Source of the DNA: Lysinibacillus sp. FSL W8-0992
GTDB taxonomy: Bacteria > Bacillota > Bacilli > Bacillales_A > Planococcaceae
Assembly (NCBI RefSeq): GCF_038008685.1
Contig: NZ_JBBOZQ010000001.1
Span: 3,906,001-3,970,000, forward strand
Direction of reading: 5' to 3'
Length of the DNA: 64,000 bases
The notes below the pieces were generated by a model. It ran no database searches. It had not been told where the DNA came from and worked only from the letters and a program-made list of their open reading frames with translations. Below, piece after piece: positions 36,198 through 45,392 of the stretch (the stretch's first letter is position 1; every line of letters begins with the position of its first letter). A program made the position numbers and the translations under genes.

Positions 36198-36515
36198 ATG
36201 AACAAAAATCAGGACAATACAGAAGTTATCTACCTATCCAATCCATCCGAACGTTTAATGCATCCATTTTATAATAAACAAATCGTCTTTACAGGAGCTC
36301 TCTCCACAATGACACGTTCTGAAGCTGCAAAAAAGGCCCGAGCTTATGGAGCTTTCATGCAAGGGGCCGTGACAAAAGAGACAGATTTCCTTATTCTTGG
36401 CAAAAACCGACGAGAAAAAAGTACAAAACATTTAAAGGCTGAGCAGTTAATTCAACTCGGTCACGACATTCAAATTATAGCTGAAGATGATTTTATTTGG
36501 CTTATTTCGATGTAA
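36198..36515 (+). CDS. Stand-alone BRCT-domain protein
   Basis: 105 residues with one BRCT fold: NKQIVFTGALSTMTRSEAAKKARAYGAFMQGAVTKETDFLILG, including the G-x-x-V-x(n)-T-x-L-I-x-G pattern of DNA ligase-type BRCT domains, then KAEQLIQLGHDIQIIAEDDFI. RBS CTTAGGAGAC. Such isolated domains bind DNA ends or other repair proteins; its partner is unknown. Confidence 0.85.
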   Translation: MNKNQDNTEVIYLSNPSERLMHPFYNKQIVFTGALSTMTRSEAAKKARAYGAFMQGAVTKETDFLILGKNRREKSTKHLKAEQLIQLGHDIQIIAEDDFIWLISM

Positions 36516-36596
36516 AAAGAGTATGTACCATCTTATATGCAGTAACAGTAACCTCCTAAACTCCTTTCCTAAGTACTTTTCATCAATAAAAGAGGA

Positions 36597-36690
36597 GAGG
36601 CTGGGACAAAAGACAAAAAGTATTAGATTGACTGCCATCAATCTAACACTTTTTTGCTATGCCGTTGTTGTCTGCTATGGTGGATGCTTT
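36597..36690. repeat. Dispersed hairpin element, copy 1 (GGGACAAAAG type)
   Basis: GAGGCTGGGACAAAAGAC is followed by a hairpin with arms AGTATTAGATTGA and TCAATCTAACACT flanked by A and T runs, then GCTATGCCGTTGTTGTCTGCTATGGTGGATGC. A close copy lies at 58225-58314. It looks like a decayed mobile or REP-like intergenic element. From 36691 to 37003 only degenerate sequence and no gene is apparent. Confidence 0.7.
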
Positions 36691-37003
36691 CCTCGCTCAC
36701 CACACTAAACCACAAACCTCGCTACCTTGATTTTTGTTGAGTCATGCCTTCTGTGTGTTCTTCAACAATTAACCCAAAAATTGAAAGCTTTACAGGTCTT
36801 GATGTACGAGCAGAATTGGCGACTCTACACATAAAACCTAGTCACTCGCCCCTATCGTTGCCAACAGGCTAAGCATATTTTCCGATGAAAAAGATTTTGC
36901 ACTAAGTAAAGCGATTTCCATTTTAAAACGTAAAAGCAAAGCCCTTTAATTCATCGTTTTCAAAACTGCTTTCGCTTTATGATGGATCACCGTAAAAAAA
37001 GAA

Positions 37004-37040
37004 GCGTCAACTAACAGTATGTTCTGTCATTGACGCTTTT
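37004..37040 (-). terminator. Terminator after the M20 amidohydrolase
   Basis: AAGCGTCAA (37012-37020) pairs with TTGACGCTT (37030-37038); on the minus strand the hairpin is followed by C-T6 at 37004-37011. Confidence 0.75.
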
Positions 37041-37044
37041 GTTA

Positions 37045-38517
37045 TTACTCGATTACATCAGATGAGAATTTTTGTACATGCGAAGGATTTATTTTTGCAG
37101 GAATCGGATTTTGATAAACATCGTCACCCAATCGCTCTTTTAAATCTTGCTTTGCCTGATCTATTAATTGTGGTTGAGCGAGCATTGCTGCAGCAGTTGC
37201 CGCCATAACTTTACCAGCATGTAGCATACCTTTATGAGCGATTGCCGTCGTGCCTGTTGCAACCGCCTGCCAAGAATGCAACTGTGTGCCCTGTGCATGA
37301 CAAGTCGTTGTACATTGTGCAGTCGGCACAACCCAACTCACATCTCCTACATCTGTAGATCCTGGCATCGTCACATTCGTAAAAGCTTTATGGTAAGGAA
37401 GTAAGGCTGTTGACAATGGCGCATCCTTCTCTTTTGCTAAAATCTCTCTATATACCGGTATAGAGAGTAGTGCTCCACCGCTTTTTTCCTGTTGTGACAA
37501 CGTATTGCGAATAGCAGCCGCAAATTGATAGTCTTCTTCGCTAAATTCAGGTGTTCCTAGCTGTGCAAATTGTTCAAACATAACTTGCTGCATCGTATGG
37601 TTTGGAATAAGATTGGAACAAGCTTTATCGAAAATGATTTCCACTTCTGTTCCAGTCATTAATGCTGCACCCTGTGCAACTTTACAAACACGCTCATAGA
37701 TTTCATTTACTTGACTCGTTTTAGGTGCACGTATTAAGTAAAGTACACTGGCATCTGCTTGGACAATATTAGGGGACAATCCACCAGTATTTGTCACTGC
37801 GTAATGCACACGAGCTTCCGGAATTATATGTTCTCGGAGATAGTTGACCCCAACGTTCATCAGCTCAACAGCATCTAACGCACTACGTCCAAGATGTGGT
37901 GCTTGAGCCGCATGCGCTGCACGACCTGTGAATTGAAAGGAAACTTGTGTATTCGCTAATGAACTTGTGCACATCATTAAATTATGATCGGCTGGATGCC
38001 AGCATAATGCAAAATCTACATCATCGAAAAGTCCAGCACGTACCATCAACGTTTTCCCAGAGCCCCCCTCTTCTGCCGGACAGCCATAGTAACGAATTGT
38101 TCCAGAAATATTATGTTTCACCATATAGTCACGTAAAGCTACGGCTGCGGCTAAAGAACCTGTTCCAAGTAAATTATGACCGCATCCATGCCCATTACCA
38201 CCTTGCTCTATAGCAGATTTTATGGCAGTCCCCCCTTGTTGACTTAAACCAGACAGAGCATCATATTCTCCTAAAAAAGCAATGACTGGCTTTCCACTGC
38301 CATAACTTCCGATAAAGGCTGTTTCCAGATTTGCAACACCTTTCTCAACATCAAATCCTTCACTTTCCAATGCCGTACATAACAAATCTGCAGATTGAAA
38401 TTCTTTAAAACGGATTTCCGCGAAATTCCAAATTTTATTACTGATATCGATAAACTTATCTCGCTTATCTTCAATAATTTTGGATAGCTCGTTTATAGCA
38501 TTTAATGTATTAGACAT
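37045..38517 (-). CDS. M20 family amidohydrolase, AbgB-like
   Basis: 490 residues. Metal-dependent M20 peptidase of the AbgB/indole-acetyl-amino-acid hydrolase type: FLGEYDALSGLSQQ, GNGHGCGHNLLGTG (metal-binding His and Asp/His region), AEEGGSGKTLM with the catalytic Glu pair, a dimerisation domain with HAAQAPHLGRSALDAVELM, and TDVGDVSWVVPT. It probably cleaves an aminobenzoyl-glutamate-like or other N-acyl amino acid amide. It is downstream of an MFS transporter (35 bp), so import plus hydrolysis of one substrate is likely. Confidence 0.9.
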   Translation of the reverse strand: MSNTLNAINELSKIIEDKRDKFIDISNKIWNFAEIRFKEFQSADLLCTALESEGFDVEKGVANLETAFIGSYGSGKPVIAFLGEYDALSGLSQQGGTAIKSAIEQGGNGHGCGHNLLGTGSLAAAVALRDYMVKHNISGTIRYYGCPAEEGGSGKTLMVRAGLFDDVDFALCWHPADHNLMMCTSSLANTQVSFQFTGRAAHAAQAPHLGRSALDAVELMNVGVNYLREHIIPEARVHYAVTNTGGLSPNIVQADASVLYLIRAPKTSQVNEIYERVCKVAQGAALMTGTEVEIIFDKACSNLIPNHTMQQVMFEQFAQLGTPEFSEEDYQFAAAIRNTLSQQEKSGGALLSIPVYREILAKEKDAPLSTALLPYHKAFTNVTMPGSTDVGDVSWVVPTAQCTTTCHAQGTQLHSWQAVATGTTAIAHKGMLHAGKVMAATAAAMLAQPQLIDQAKQDLKERLGDDVYQNPIPAKINPSHVQKFSSDVIE

Positions 38518-38552
38518 AAATAATCACTCCAATAGTTTTTATTTCAAGCACT

Positions 38553-39773
38553 TTAAAAGGATGGATCAGGTGAGATTTTATCCCTAGTTTGTAATGTCAT
38601 AGCCGTAACAATTGGAATGATGATCATCACCATTAAGAACATAAATGCTGCCGAATAGGAGCCACCGAAAATTGTGATGATGAATCCCATGACAAATGGC
38701 GAAATTGCACCAGCTACTTGTCCTCCAAAATACATGAACCCTGTTGCAGTACCAATTACATCATGTGAGAAATATTTCAGTGGTAACGTCAGAATCGTAG
38801 TAGTAGCAAATAAACACCCTGCTGATGTTAAAGCTTGGAAAGTTACCACCATAGTTATGGAAGAAGCACTTGTCATGAAAAATAAACTAATTCCTGCAAT
38901 GACAGCACCAACCATTATCAAATACTTTTCTTTACCTACTGCAAACTTATCAATCAACCAACCTGTAAGCACAACTGCAATGAGCGCGGCAAACGCAGGA
39001 ATAATTGCAAGTGTGCCCATCGATACCATATCTAAATTTTTCTCTTTCACCATAAATGTTGGCATCCATGATGTGAGCCCCCAATTGACAATACTTACGC
39101 CAAAGTACATCAACATTAACTGCCACAACATTGGCATCTTTAATAATTTTTTTAACGGCACCTTAGTAGCTGTAGTTGTTACTGCCGTTTTTATTTGTGA
39201 CTCGCTTGGCTTTAAAAAGAAATAAAGGACAATCGTCAAGAAAAGCCCTAAAACCCCAAAAATAAAGAACAAATTCCGCCAGCCAATCGAAGTTATTAAA
39301 GCGGCAGCTAATATTGCTGAAATCATACTGCCAATTGTCGTTGCGGCAGTAAGCGTCGACTTAGCACGACCTCGTTCAGATTTTGGGAAATTGTCTGCAA
39401 CTGCTAATGAACTAGCTGCAGGAAAGCTCCCCTCTCCAATCCCAAATAGTAGTCGTATCGCAATAAGCGATATAAATGACCAGGCAAAACCAGTTAGAAT
39501 CGTGAAAATAGACCATAATAAAACGGATATGAGAATCATTCTTCTTGCCCCGTATTTATCAGAAAGAAAACCTCCAACTAATTGCATTACTGCATAACTC
39601 AAAAAAAATACACTAATAATTAATCCAGCTTGCGTTTCATTCAACTTAAATTCTTCTGCTATCGGTATAATCGCCACGTTCATCGAAAGCTTGTCCAGAT
39701 AGTTGACAATCCACGTCATAAACAAAATTCCAAGAATTATGTATTTTTGCTTAGTCGTACCGGTTCTTTCCAA
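38553..39773 (-). CDS. MFS transporter, anion:cation symporter-like
   Basis: 406 residues, 12 predicted helices, with FLSDKYGARRMILISVLLWS (the MFS loop 2-3 motif) and FGIGEGSFPAASSLAVADNFP typical of the ACS (hexuronate/phthalate/organic anion) family. TTG start at 39773 follows AAGGGGGAC. Forms an operon with the M20 hydrolase; the regulator is divergent. Likely substrate is the amide or glutamate conjugate that the hydrolase cleaves (inference). Confidence 0.9.
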   Translation of the reverse strand: MERTGTTKQKYIILGILFMTWIVNYLDKLSMNVAIIPIAEEFKLNETQAGLIISVFFLSYAVMQLVGGFLSDKYGARRMILISVLLWSIFTILTGFAWSFISLIAIRLLFGIGEGSFPAASSLAVADNFPKSERGRAKSTLTAATTIGSMISAILAAALITSIGWRNLFFIFGVLGLFLTIVLYFFLKPSESQIKTAVTTTATKVPLKKLLKMPMLWQLMLMYFGVSIVNWGLTSWMPTFMVKEKNLDMVSMGTLAIIPAFAALIAVVLTGWLIDKFAVGKEKYLIMVGAVIAGISLFFMTSASSITMVVTFQALTSAGCLFATTTILTLPLKYFSHDVIGTATGFMYFGGQVAGAISPFVMGFIITIFGGSYSAAFMFLMVMIIIPIVTAMTLQTRDKISPDPSF

Positions 39774-39814
39774 AAAAAGTCCCCCTTGTGATAAAACACA
39801 TTATTTTTAGACAT

Positions 39815-39833
39815 ATTAAAGACAGTCTTTAAT
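39815..39833. promoter_or_regulatory. Operator-like perfect palindrome
   Basis: ATTAAAGAC-A-GTCTTTAAT is a perfect 9-1-9 inverted repeat in the 180-bp divergent region between the MFS/M20 operon and its putative regulator, 42 bp from the MFS start. Best explained as the regulator's binding site. Confidence 0.6.
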
Positions 39834-39953
39834 TATTATAAGATTGACTATTAAAAAAATCAATAAAATTCAAAAAATACACTTCTATATTGATATAGAC
39901 AGCATTTGTCAAATATACTAGAACTAATAGATAATCTAGGAGGAGAATTAACT

Positions 39954-41264
39954 TTGATTCGAATCGGTGTAATCGTAGCGCATAATTCACTACAAGATGT
40001 TTTACCTATCCAAGAAAAATTAAAAGAACGCTGCGAGTTGACTTTTTTTACATATAGAAAACTTTCAGAAATAAAACCTTTATATCTGGAAAACTATATA
40101 TTTTTTGATGCGATTGTCATGAATGGCTTGGCACATCTAGTGTTACAAAGTTCTCAGATTAACTATCAAATACCAACTCATTATTATATGGCGAATGAGC
40201 GTGATTTTTATAAAAAGCTGTTTCATATTAGTAGAAAATATCCAAATATCGATTTTTCAAAAGTGACATTTGATTTTAGTGGCTACACGGATTTAATAAA
40301 ATTAGAGGAAATATATGCAAAAGATGAGGAAGCTCATATTATCCATTTACCTATTACGGATAATTTTTACGAGGATTTATTAGATAAGCATATTGAATTG
40401 AATAGATCCGGGAAAGTAGAACTATCTATTACAGCTTTTAGTAATATATTAAACAAACTTTCAGAGCATGGTGTGACCGCAGAGCTGATAACTGCGTCTC
40501 CACAAACTATTCAAGAAATATTTGAAAAAGTAATTCAGGAAGTTCGGCATAAACAATTAACAGAGAGTATTATTGCCATTGGAAAAATTACAAGTGATGC
40601 ACTGATTCCATCTAAAGTAGAAAATGTAAATACAGAATTCAATCAAATTCTTTTACACACTACCCTATTGGAATATAGAGAAAAAAATCACTTATCGATG
40701 ATTATTCAAAAACAAAGTGTACATTTCGAAATCTTTACATCTCAAAAAGAATTACTGACAGTTACTAATAATTTTTCACATGATGGATTAGAACAAACAT
40801 TAACTGAGAGCTTACCTTTTCCAGTGACCATTGGCTGGGGAGTTGGTCAAAGTATTGATGATGCCAGAAAAAAAGCGCATATTGCAAATCATGAGGCTCA
40901 AAAACAAGAAAAGTCGTCTTGCATTATTACAGAAAATGGTCAAATCATTGCGCCAAACACGCAAGAGAAAATGGTTTTACATATAAAAGAGGAAACGCCG
41001 GAGTTACAGCGTTTAAGTGAAAAACTGAATATTTCTATGCTGTTAATGCAAAAAATTCTCTCCGTTATTGAAAAAATGAATACCAATGAATTATCTTCTG
41101 ACGATATAGCATTACATTTAGGCATTACAATCAGAAGCTCTAACCGTATTTTGAATGAATTAGAAGAAAAAGGAGTAGCTGAATTAATTTATAAAAAACA
41201 TGAAAAACTGCGAGGTAGACCTAAGAAATTTTATAAAATCAATTTCCATAAAAATGAAGCATGA
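39954..41264 (+). CDS. Putative transcriptional regulator divergent from the MFS/M20 operon
   Basis: 436 residues, not assigned to a named family. The N-terminal part (1-190) resembles a sensory domain (RIGVIVAHNSLQDVLPIQEKL). A middle part has GWGVGQSIDDARKKAHIANHEA, like a degenerate nucleotide-cyclase or GGDEF-type fold. The C-terminal 80 residues form a winged helix (LSSDDIALHLGITIRSSNRILNELEEKGVAEL ... GRPKKFYKIN). TTG at 39954 follows AGGAGGAG; an ATG at 39906 lies before the RBS. Divergent position suggests it controls the neighbouring transport/hydrolase operon. Confidence 0.75.
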   Translation: MIRIGVIVAHNSLQDVLPIQEKLKERCELTFFTYRKLSEIKPLYLENYIFFDAIVMNGLAHLVLQSSQINYQIPTHYYMANERDFYKKLFHISRKYPNIDFSKVTFDFSGYTDLIKLEEIYAKDEEAHIIHLPITDNFYEDLLDKHIELNRSGKVELSITAFSNILNKLSEHGVTAELITASPQTIQEIFEKVIQEVRHKQLTESIIAIGKITSDALIPSKVENVNTEFNQILLHTTLLEYREKNHLSMIIQKQSVHFEIFTSQKELLTVTNNFSHDGLEQTLTESLPFPVTIGWGVGQSIDDARKKAHIANHEAQKQEKSSCIITENGQIIAPNTQEKMVLHIKEETPELQRLSEKLNISMLLMQKILSVIEKMNTNELSSDDIALHLGITIRSSNRILNELEEKGVAELIYKKHEKLRGRPKKFYKINFHKNEA

Positions 41265-41459
41265 TACGTGGAACTTCAATTCGTAGGGGGGTCATAATGC
41301 TAAAGAAATTCTCCATAACAGAGTTGTCGTAACAGTTTCCTTTACGAGACATATTTTGGACAAACCATTTGATGGCTCAAATAAATCAAATGAGCCAAGG
41401 TGTTTTAAAATTACTGAAATAAAAAAATGAGGAGCAAAATTATCTTTGTTTCTCCAAAG

Positions 41460-41507
41460 AAAAGCACGTTGACCAGCCGCAACACTGCGGTCAATCAACG
41501 TGCTTTT
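41460..41507 (-). terminator. Terminator after the cyclophilin gene
   Basis: AAAAGCACGTTGA (41460-41472) pairs with TCAACGTGCTTTT (41495-41507), and the inner arms AGCCGC/GCGGT extend the hairpin. It lies 24 bp from the minus-strand gene's stop and can also stop the regulator transcript. Confidence 0.8.
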
Positions 41508-41530
41508 AAATTTTAGTAGTATGTCTAATA

Positions 41531-42184
41531 CTATTTTTGCACTACTGGTGCAGGATAGTCAAAGCCCTTTGTATCCACTTCGACTTTTTTCATGATTTGA
41601 TCTTCGAACGGCTTATCTGTAGCGTCTCGATCAACTGCAACAATCTCATCTACCGTTTCCATACCTTCGATGACTTTTCCAAATGCAGCGTAATCTCCAT
41701 CAAGATTGGACGCTTCTTCTACCATAATAAAAAATTGTGAGCCCGCAGAATTTGGATTGTTATTCGTCCGTGCCATTGAAATAACACCGCGCTCATGTTT
41801 TAAATTATTTTCAAAGCCATTATTCGTAAACTCACCGTTAATCGAGTACTCTGGTCCACCAGATCCATTTCCAGCAGGATCTCCACCTTGAACCATAAAG
41901 CCAGGAATTACACGATGAAAAATAAGCCCATCATAAAAACCATCTTTTACTAAAGAAATAAAATTAGCAACTGTATTCGGTGCTACTTTAGGCTCTAGTT
42001 CAATAACAATTTTTTTATCGTCATTCATCGTAATTGTCACAATTGGATTTTCTTTCACTGCAGATGCATAATCTACTTTTTCTTCCACTGTCTTATCCTC
42101 TTTTGATGTTCCACAACCTGTCAGAACAAAAGCTAGTGCCATCAGACTAAAGACAAAATACAATACTTTAGATCGTGCCAACAT
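41531..42184 (-). CDS. Cyclophilin-type peptidyl-prolyl isomerase lipoprotein
   Basis: 217 residues. Signal peptide with lipobox LTGC (Cys24) places it on the outer face of the membrane. The cyclophilin domain shows FHRVIPGFMVQGGDPAGNGSGGPEY, ISMARTNNNPNSAGSQFFIM and FGKVIEGMETVDEI; the catalytic Arg of FHRV is present. Probably assists folding of exported proteins. Monocistronic with its own terminator. Confidence 0.95.
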   Translation of the reverse strand: MLARSKVLYFVFSLMALAFVLTGCGTSKEDKTVEEKVDYASAVKENPIVTITMNDDKKIVIELEPKVAPNTVANFISLVKDGFYDGLIFHRVIPGFMVQGGDPAGNGSGGPEYSINGEFTNNGFENNLKHERGVISMARTNNNPNSAGSQFFIMVEEASNLDGDYAAFGKVIEGMETVDEIVAVDRDATDKPFEDQIMKKVEVDTKGFDYPAPVVQK

Positions 42185-42259
42185 TCTTTCAACTCCCTAT
42201 ATAATCAGTTTATTAAAGTATATAACTATAAGATTATTTAAGACAACTTATATATAATC

Positions 42260-43093
42260 TTACAAATGAATATTAAAAACGGAGATTTCAGGTGGGACCA
42301 TAAAACGAGCTGGAATTCTAGATGTCCCTATTCCGGTATTTACATAAAGCTGCATCCCATTGCTTTTATTAATAGTATAAAATCCATCACTATATTTTTC
42401 AGCTAAGGAAGTAGTCATTGTTTTCATAAATGGAATTTTTATTTGTCCTCCATGACTATGCCCAGCTAACAGCAAATTAATTGAAGTATCTTTTAATAAG
42501 TCTGCCATATCTGGTTCATGCATAAGTACAATTTTATAATCAAAACTATCATCCAATTGCGATAACAATTGGTCTATATCTGGATTTCCAAGCAAACCAT
42601 CATCCAATCCTCCGATAAATAGCTTCTTATCATTTAATACAGTAACATTTACTCCACTATTTTTTAATAAAGTAAAACCTGAATTCGTTAATAAATCTTC
42701 ATATATTTTAAAAGCACCACCACCGTAATCGCGGTTTCCCCAAACTGCATATTTCCCCACGGTAGCTTTAAGCTTTGATAAATTTTCAGTTACTTGTTGT
42801 TTCTGTTGAAATGTAGAAAAATTTTCGAATAAATCCCCTGTAAAAACAATAATATCAGGTGATAATTGATTAATCTTTTCTACTAAACGGTTTAATTGTT
42901 TTATTGTGTAAGTTTCACTAACTTGAATATCAGATATTTGAACTACTTTGACTGATTCACCCTTGTCTTCATTTAAATCATACGAATGAATGACAAGCCT
43001 TGTTGGTTCAACTTTAAAAGCGTACCCTACAAATAAACCTATTAATACCATCAGTAATAAAACTATTTTTACAATCCTTTTAAAACTCTTCAT
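42260..43093 (-). CDS. Membrane-anchored metallophosphoesterase (YkuE/YaeI-like)
   Basis: 277 residues. N-terminal anchor (about 7-25), then a calcineurin-like phosphoesterase with VVQISDIQV (metal ligands), VFTGDLFENF, WGNRDYGGG, LMHEPDMADLL and AGHSHGGQIKIP. YkuE is a wall-associated, Tat-exported enzyme; here the leader lacks a clear twin Arg, so membrane anchoring is more likely. The usual GNHD motif appears as GNRD. Substrate unknown. Confidence 0.88.
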   Translation of the reverse strand: MKSFKRIVKIVLLLMVLIGLFVGYAFKVEPTRLVIHSYDLNEDKGESVKVVQISDIQVSETYTIKQLNRLVEKINQLSPDIIVFTGDLFENFSTFQQKQQVTENLSKLKATVGKYAVWGNRDYGGGAFKIYEDLLTNSGFTLLKNSGVNVTVLNDKKLFIGGLDDGLLGNPDIDQLLSQLDDSFDYKIVLMHEPDMADLLKDTSINLLLAGHSHGGQIKIPFMKTMTTSLAEKYSDGFYTINKSNGMQLYVNTGIGTSRIPARFMVPPEISVFNIHL

Positions 43094-43235
43094 TCCAATA
43101 TAAATGCCCCTTTCAAATCTATAACCATTATTATAAAGGTGCTATGTTACAGTAATATGTACTTTTTATGATTGTTAGAAAAAGGCACTCAATAAATGAA
43201 AAAAACGTGCACCAAATAGATGCCCGTTCTTTGTT

Positions 43236-44636
43236 TTATTTTGATTCAACTAAATCAAACCATATCGTAAAACGAATATACGAGTCTACTAACACCACTT
43301 CATACTGTAAATCATTTTTAGCTAAGATGCTAGCAACAATCGACAATCCTAAGCCTGTCCCGCTAATTTCTTTGTTCCTCGATTCTTCTGCTACGTAGAA
43401 TGCATCCCAAATAAAAGGAAGATGCTCTTGTTGCAAACTTGTCGTTTTATTTCGTATCGAGAACTTTATTTTGTTTTTATCTTCATTTGTTAAGTTGATT
43501 TCGAAATACTGCTCTTCGCCATATTTAATGGCGTTGCTTATTAAATTATTCATTACAATCTCTATTTGATTACTATCTTCATAAATAAAGGAATGTTGTA
43601 TTGAATCTAAATTTTGCACTACATGCACATTGTTATTTCTTAATGAAATATTATATTGTGTAATAATTTTTTGAATAAGATGCTTTAATTCGAATGGCTC
43701 TTTTTTCACTTCTAATTCGTGGATTTTAGATAATTTGATTAAATAATCCACCATTTCTGAAGTGTAATTTACTTGTTCTAAAATAATATCCGTATAGGAG
43801 CCATCATCAAAACCATCTTTAATACCAATTGTATATGCTTGTATTAATGACAAGGGTGTTTTTACTTCATGAGAGATACTTGAAATTAACGTATTTAAAC
43901 TTTGATTTTTCTTTTCTAATTGTGAATGAACATTTTTCAAAGAATTACTCATTTCATTAATACTGTGTGACAACTCCTCAATTTCATCGCCTGAGGTTAT
44001 CTCCACTTCTTTAAAGTTTAAATTTGTAATATCTTTTGCTACGTTTTTTAATTTCTCTAAAGGAGTAATAATTTTCTTAGAGAATAGTGCTACCAATAAT
44101 ATACTAATTATAATTCCTAGCAATAAGGAATATAAATATAATTGGTTTACTATTTTTAAAGCATCTGTATTATGAGCAACTACTGTTCCTACTAACACTA
44201 AATGTTGATCTTTCTCATACAGCACAGTTAGAAGGCTCGACTTTAGTTTTCCTTGATTAAATAATAGTCTTACTGTTTTTCCTTCCTTTATTTTTTCTAG
44301 AGAATTCTCCGTAATCCAAAATTTATTTAAAACAATTTTATCTTTAAACAATGCAAATTCGATATTTTCATTAATTTCATCGGTACTACCGCTATTTTGA
44401 ATAATAACAATTGTAACGTTATTATCATTTTCAATTTTTTCTTGTGTTTCTATTAGTTGTGGAATTGTTAAATCCTTTAGCTCTTCATAAACGGCGTTAA
44501 CATTATTTTTCATTTTAAATAAATAATAATTAGCGGAAAAGTAATTGTTTAACAAAAAGGAAACACCGAAAACGATGAGCATAATTACACTCACCATCAA
44601 TAACAATTTCTTTCCAATTTTATTCAACTTTATCAT
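43236..44636 (-). CDS. Two-component sensor histidine kinase
   Basis: 466 residues. Transmembrane helices at about 11-31 and 168-188 enclose an extracytoplasmic sensor of about 135 residues. A HAMP domain follows (KIITPLEKLKNVAKDITNLN), then HisKA with phospho-acceptor His in ISHEVKTPLSL, then HATPase with NNLISNAIKYG and GTGLGLSIV. It overlaps the response regulator by 17 bp. VanS/PhoR-like in type; signal unknown, envelope-related is plausible. A weak hairpin at about 43200-43225 follows. Confidence 0.93.
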   Translation of the reverse strand: MIKLNKIGKKLLLMVSVIMLIVFGVSFLLNNYFSANYYLFKMKNNVNAVYEELKDLTIPQLIETQEKIENDNNVTIVIIQNSGSTDEINENIEFALFKDKIVLNKFWITENSLEKIKEGKTVRLLFNQGKLKSSLLTVLYEKDQHLVLVGTVVAHNTDALKIVNQLYLYSLLLGIIISILLVALFSKKIITPLEKLKNVAKDITNLNFKEVEITSGDEIEELSHSINEMSNSLKNVHSQLEKKNQSLNTLISSISHEVKTPLSLIQAYTIGIKDGFDDGSYTDIILEQVNYTSEMVDYLIKLSKIHELEVKKEPFELKHLIQKIITQYNISLRNNNVHVVQNLDSIQHSFIYEDSNQIEIVMNNLISNAIKYGEEQYFEINLTNEDKNKIKFSIRNKTTSLQQEHLPFIWDAFYVAEESRNKEISGTGLGLSIVASILAKNDLQYEVVLVDSYIRFTIWFDLVESK

Positions 44637-45267
44637 TAAAGCTATACCCCATTCCTCTATGGGTTATAATATGGTCATCTCCAATCTTGTCACGCAGCCT
44701 ATTAATGTGCGTATCGACTGTACGTTCCTCACCAAGATAGTCCAAGCCCCAAACCATTGATAACAAAGAATTTCTAGATAATACTTGCCCTTTATTTTCA
44801 TATAAAATCTTCAATAAGTCATATTCTTTTTTAGAGAGTACTATGTCTTCTTCGTCCTTAAATACTTTCTTACTTTGTAAATTGATTTTCAAATTCCTTA
44901 TTTCAGCCAACTTTTCTGTTCCAAGCATTTTTTTCACTCTTAAAATTAATATTCGCGGATCAAATGGCTTACGAATATATTCATCTGCCCCAATATCTAA
45001 TGCCATAAATTCATCATCATTGGACGACTTTGCTGTTAACATGACCACTTTCGTTAAGCTTACTTTCTTTATTTCTCTGCATACTTCAATGCCACTTAAC
45101 TTAGGCATCATCCAATCCAAAACTGCAAGATCGATTTTTTTTGAATAAAAAATTTCAAGTGCTTCTTCTCCTTCAAAAGCAATACTGACATTAAAACCTT
45201 CCTTTTCAAAGTAGGTTTTCAAGATAGCAGTCATGTGTTTCTCATCATCAGCTATTAGTATATTCAC
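44620..45267 (-). CDS. OmpR-family response regulator
   Basis: 215 residues. Receiver with IADDEKHM, phospho-acceptor Asp in LAVLDWMMPKLSG and Lys in YIRKPFDP; winged HTH with LSKKEYDLLKILYENKGQVLSRNSLL and ERTVDTHINRLRDKIG. It pairs with the kinase downstream. A hairpin separates it from the GH5 gene upstream, so it probably has its own promoter in the 125-bp gap. Confidence 0.95.
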   Translation of the reverse strand: MNILIADDEKHMTAILKTYFEKEGFNVSIAFEGEEALEIFYSKKIDLAVLDWMMPKLSGIEVCREIKKVSLTKVVMLTAKSSNDDEFMALDIGADEYIRKPFDPRILILRVKKMLGTEKLAEIRNLKINLQSKKVFKDEEDIVLSKKEYDLLKILYENKGQVLSRNSLLSMVWGLDYLGEERTVDTHINRLRDKIGDDHIITHRGMGYSFNDKVE

Positions 45268-45320
45268 TTTATATAAACTCCTTATCTGTCTTACCAGTAA
45301 CTCTTCTCATAATAAAAGGC

Positions 45321-45358
45321 AAAAGGTGAAAACCTTAAAAGAAGACTTCACCTTTTTT
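45321..45358 (-). terminator. Terminator between the GH5 gene and the two-component genes
   Basis: AAAAGGTGAA (45321-45330) pairs with TTCACCTTTT (45347-45356) and more T follow on the plus strand; on the minus strand the tract after the hairpin is TTTTGCC. Confidence 0.65.
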
Positions 45359-45392
45359 CTAACATTTATACGATAGAGTAGCATACGTATTT

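Noticed and set aside
36691-37003. Transposase remnant between the BRCT gene and the M20 gene
   Set aside because: No frame longer than a few dozen codons reads as a transposase; only the dispersed element is supportable.
41292-41498. 68-residue minus-strand frame downstream of the cyclophilin gene
   Set aside because: It runs through the terminator hairpin, has no RBS and shows no protein-like features.
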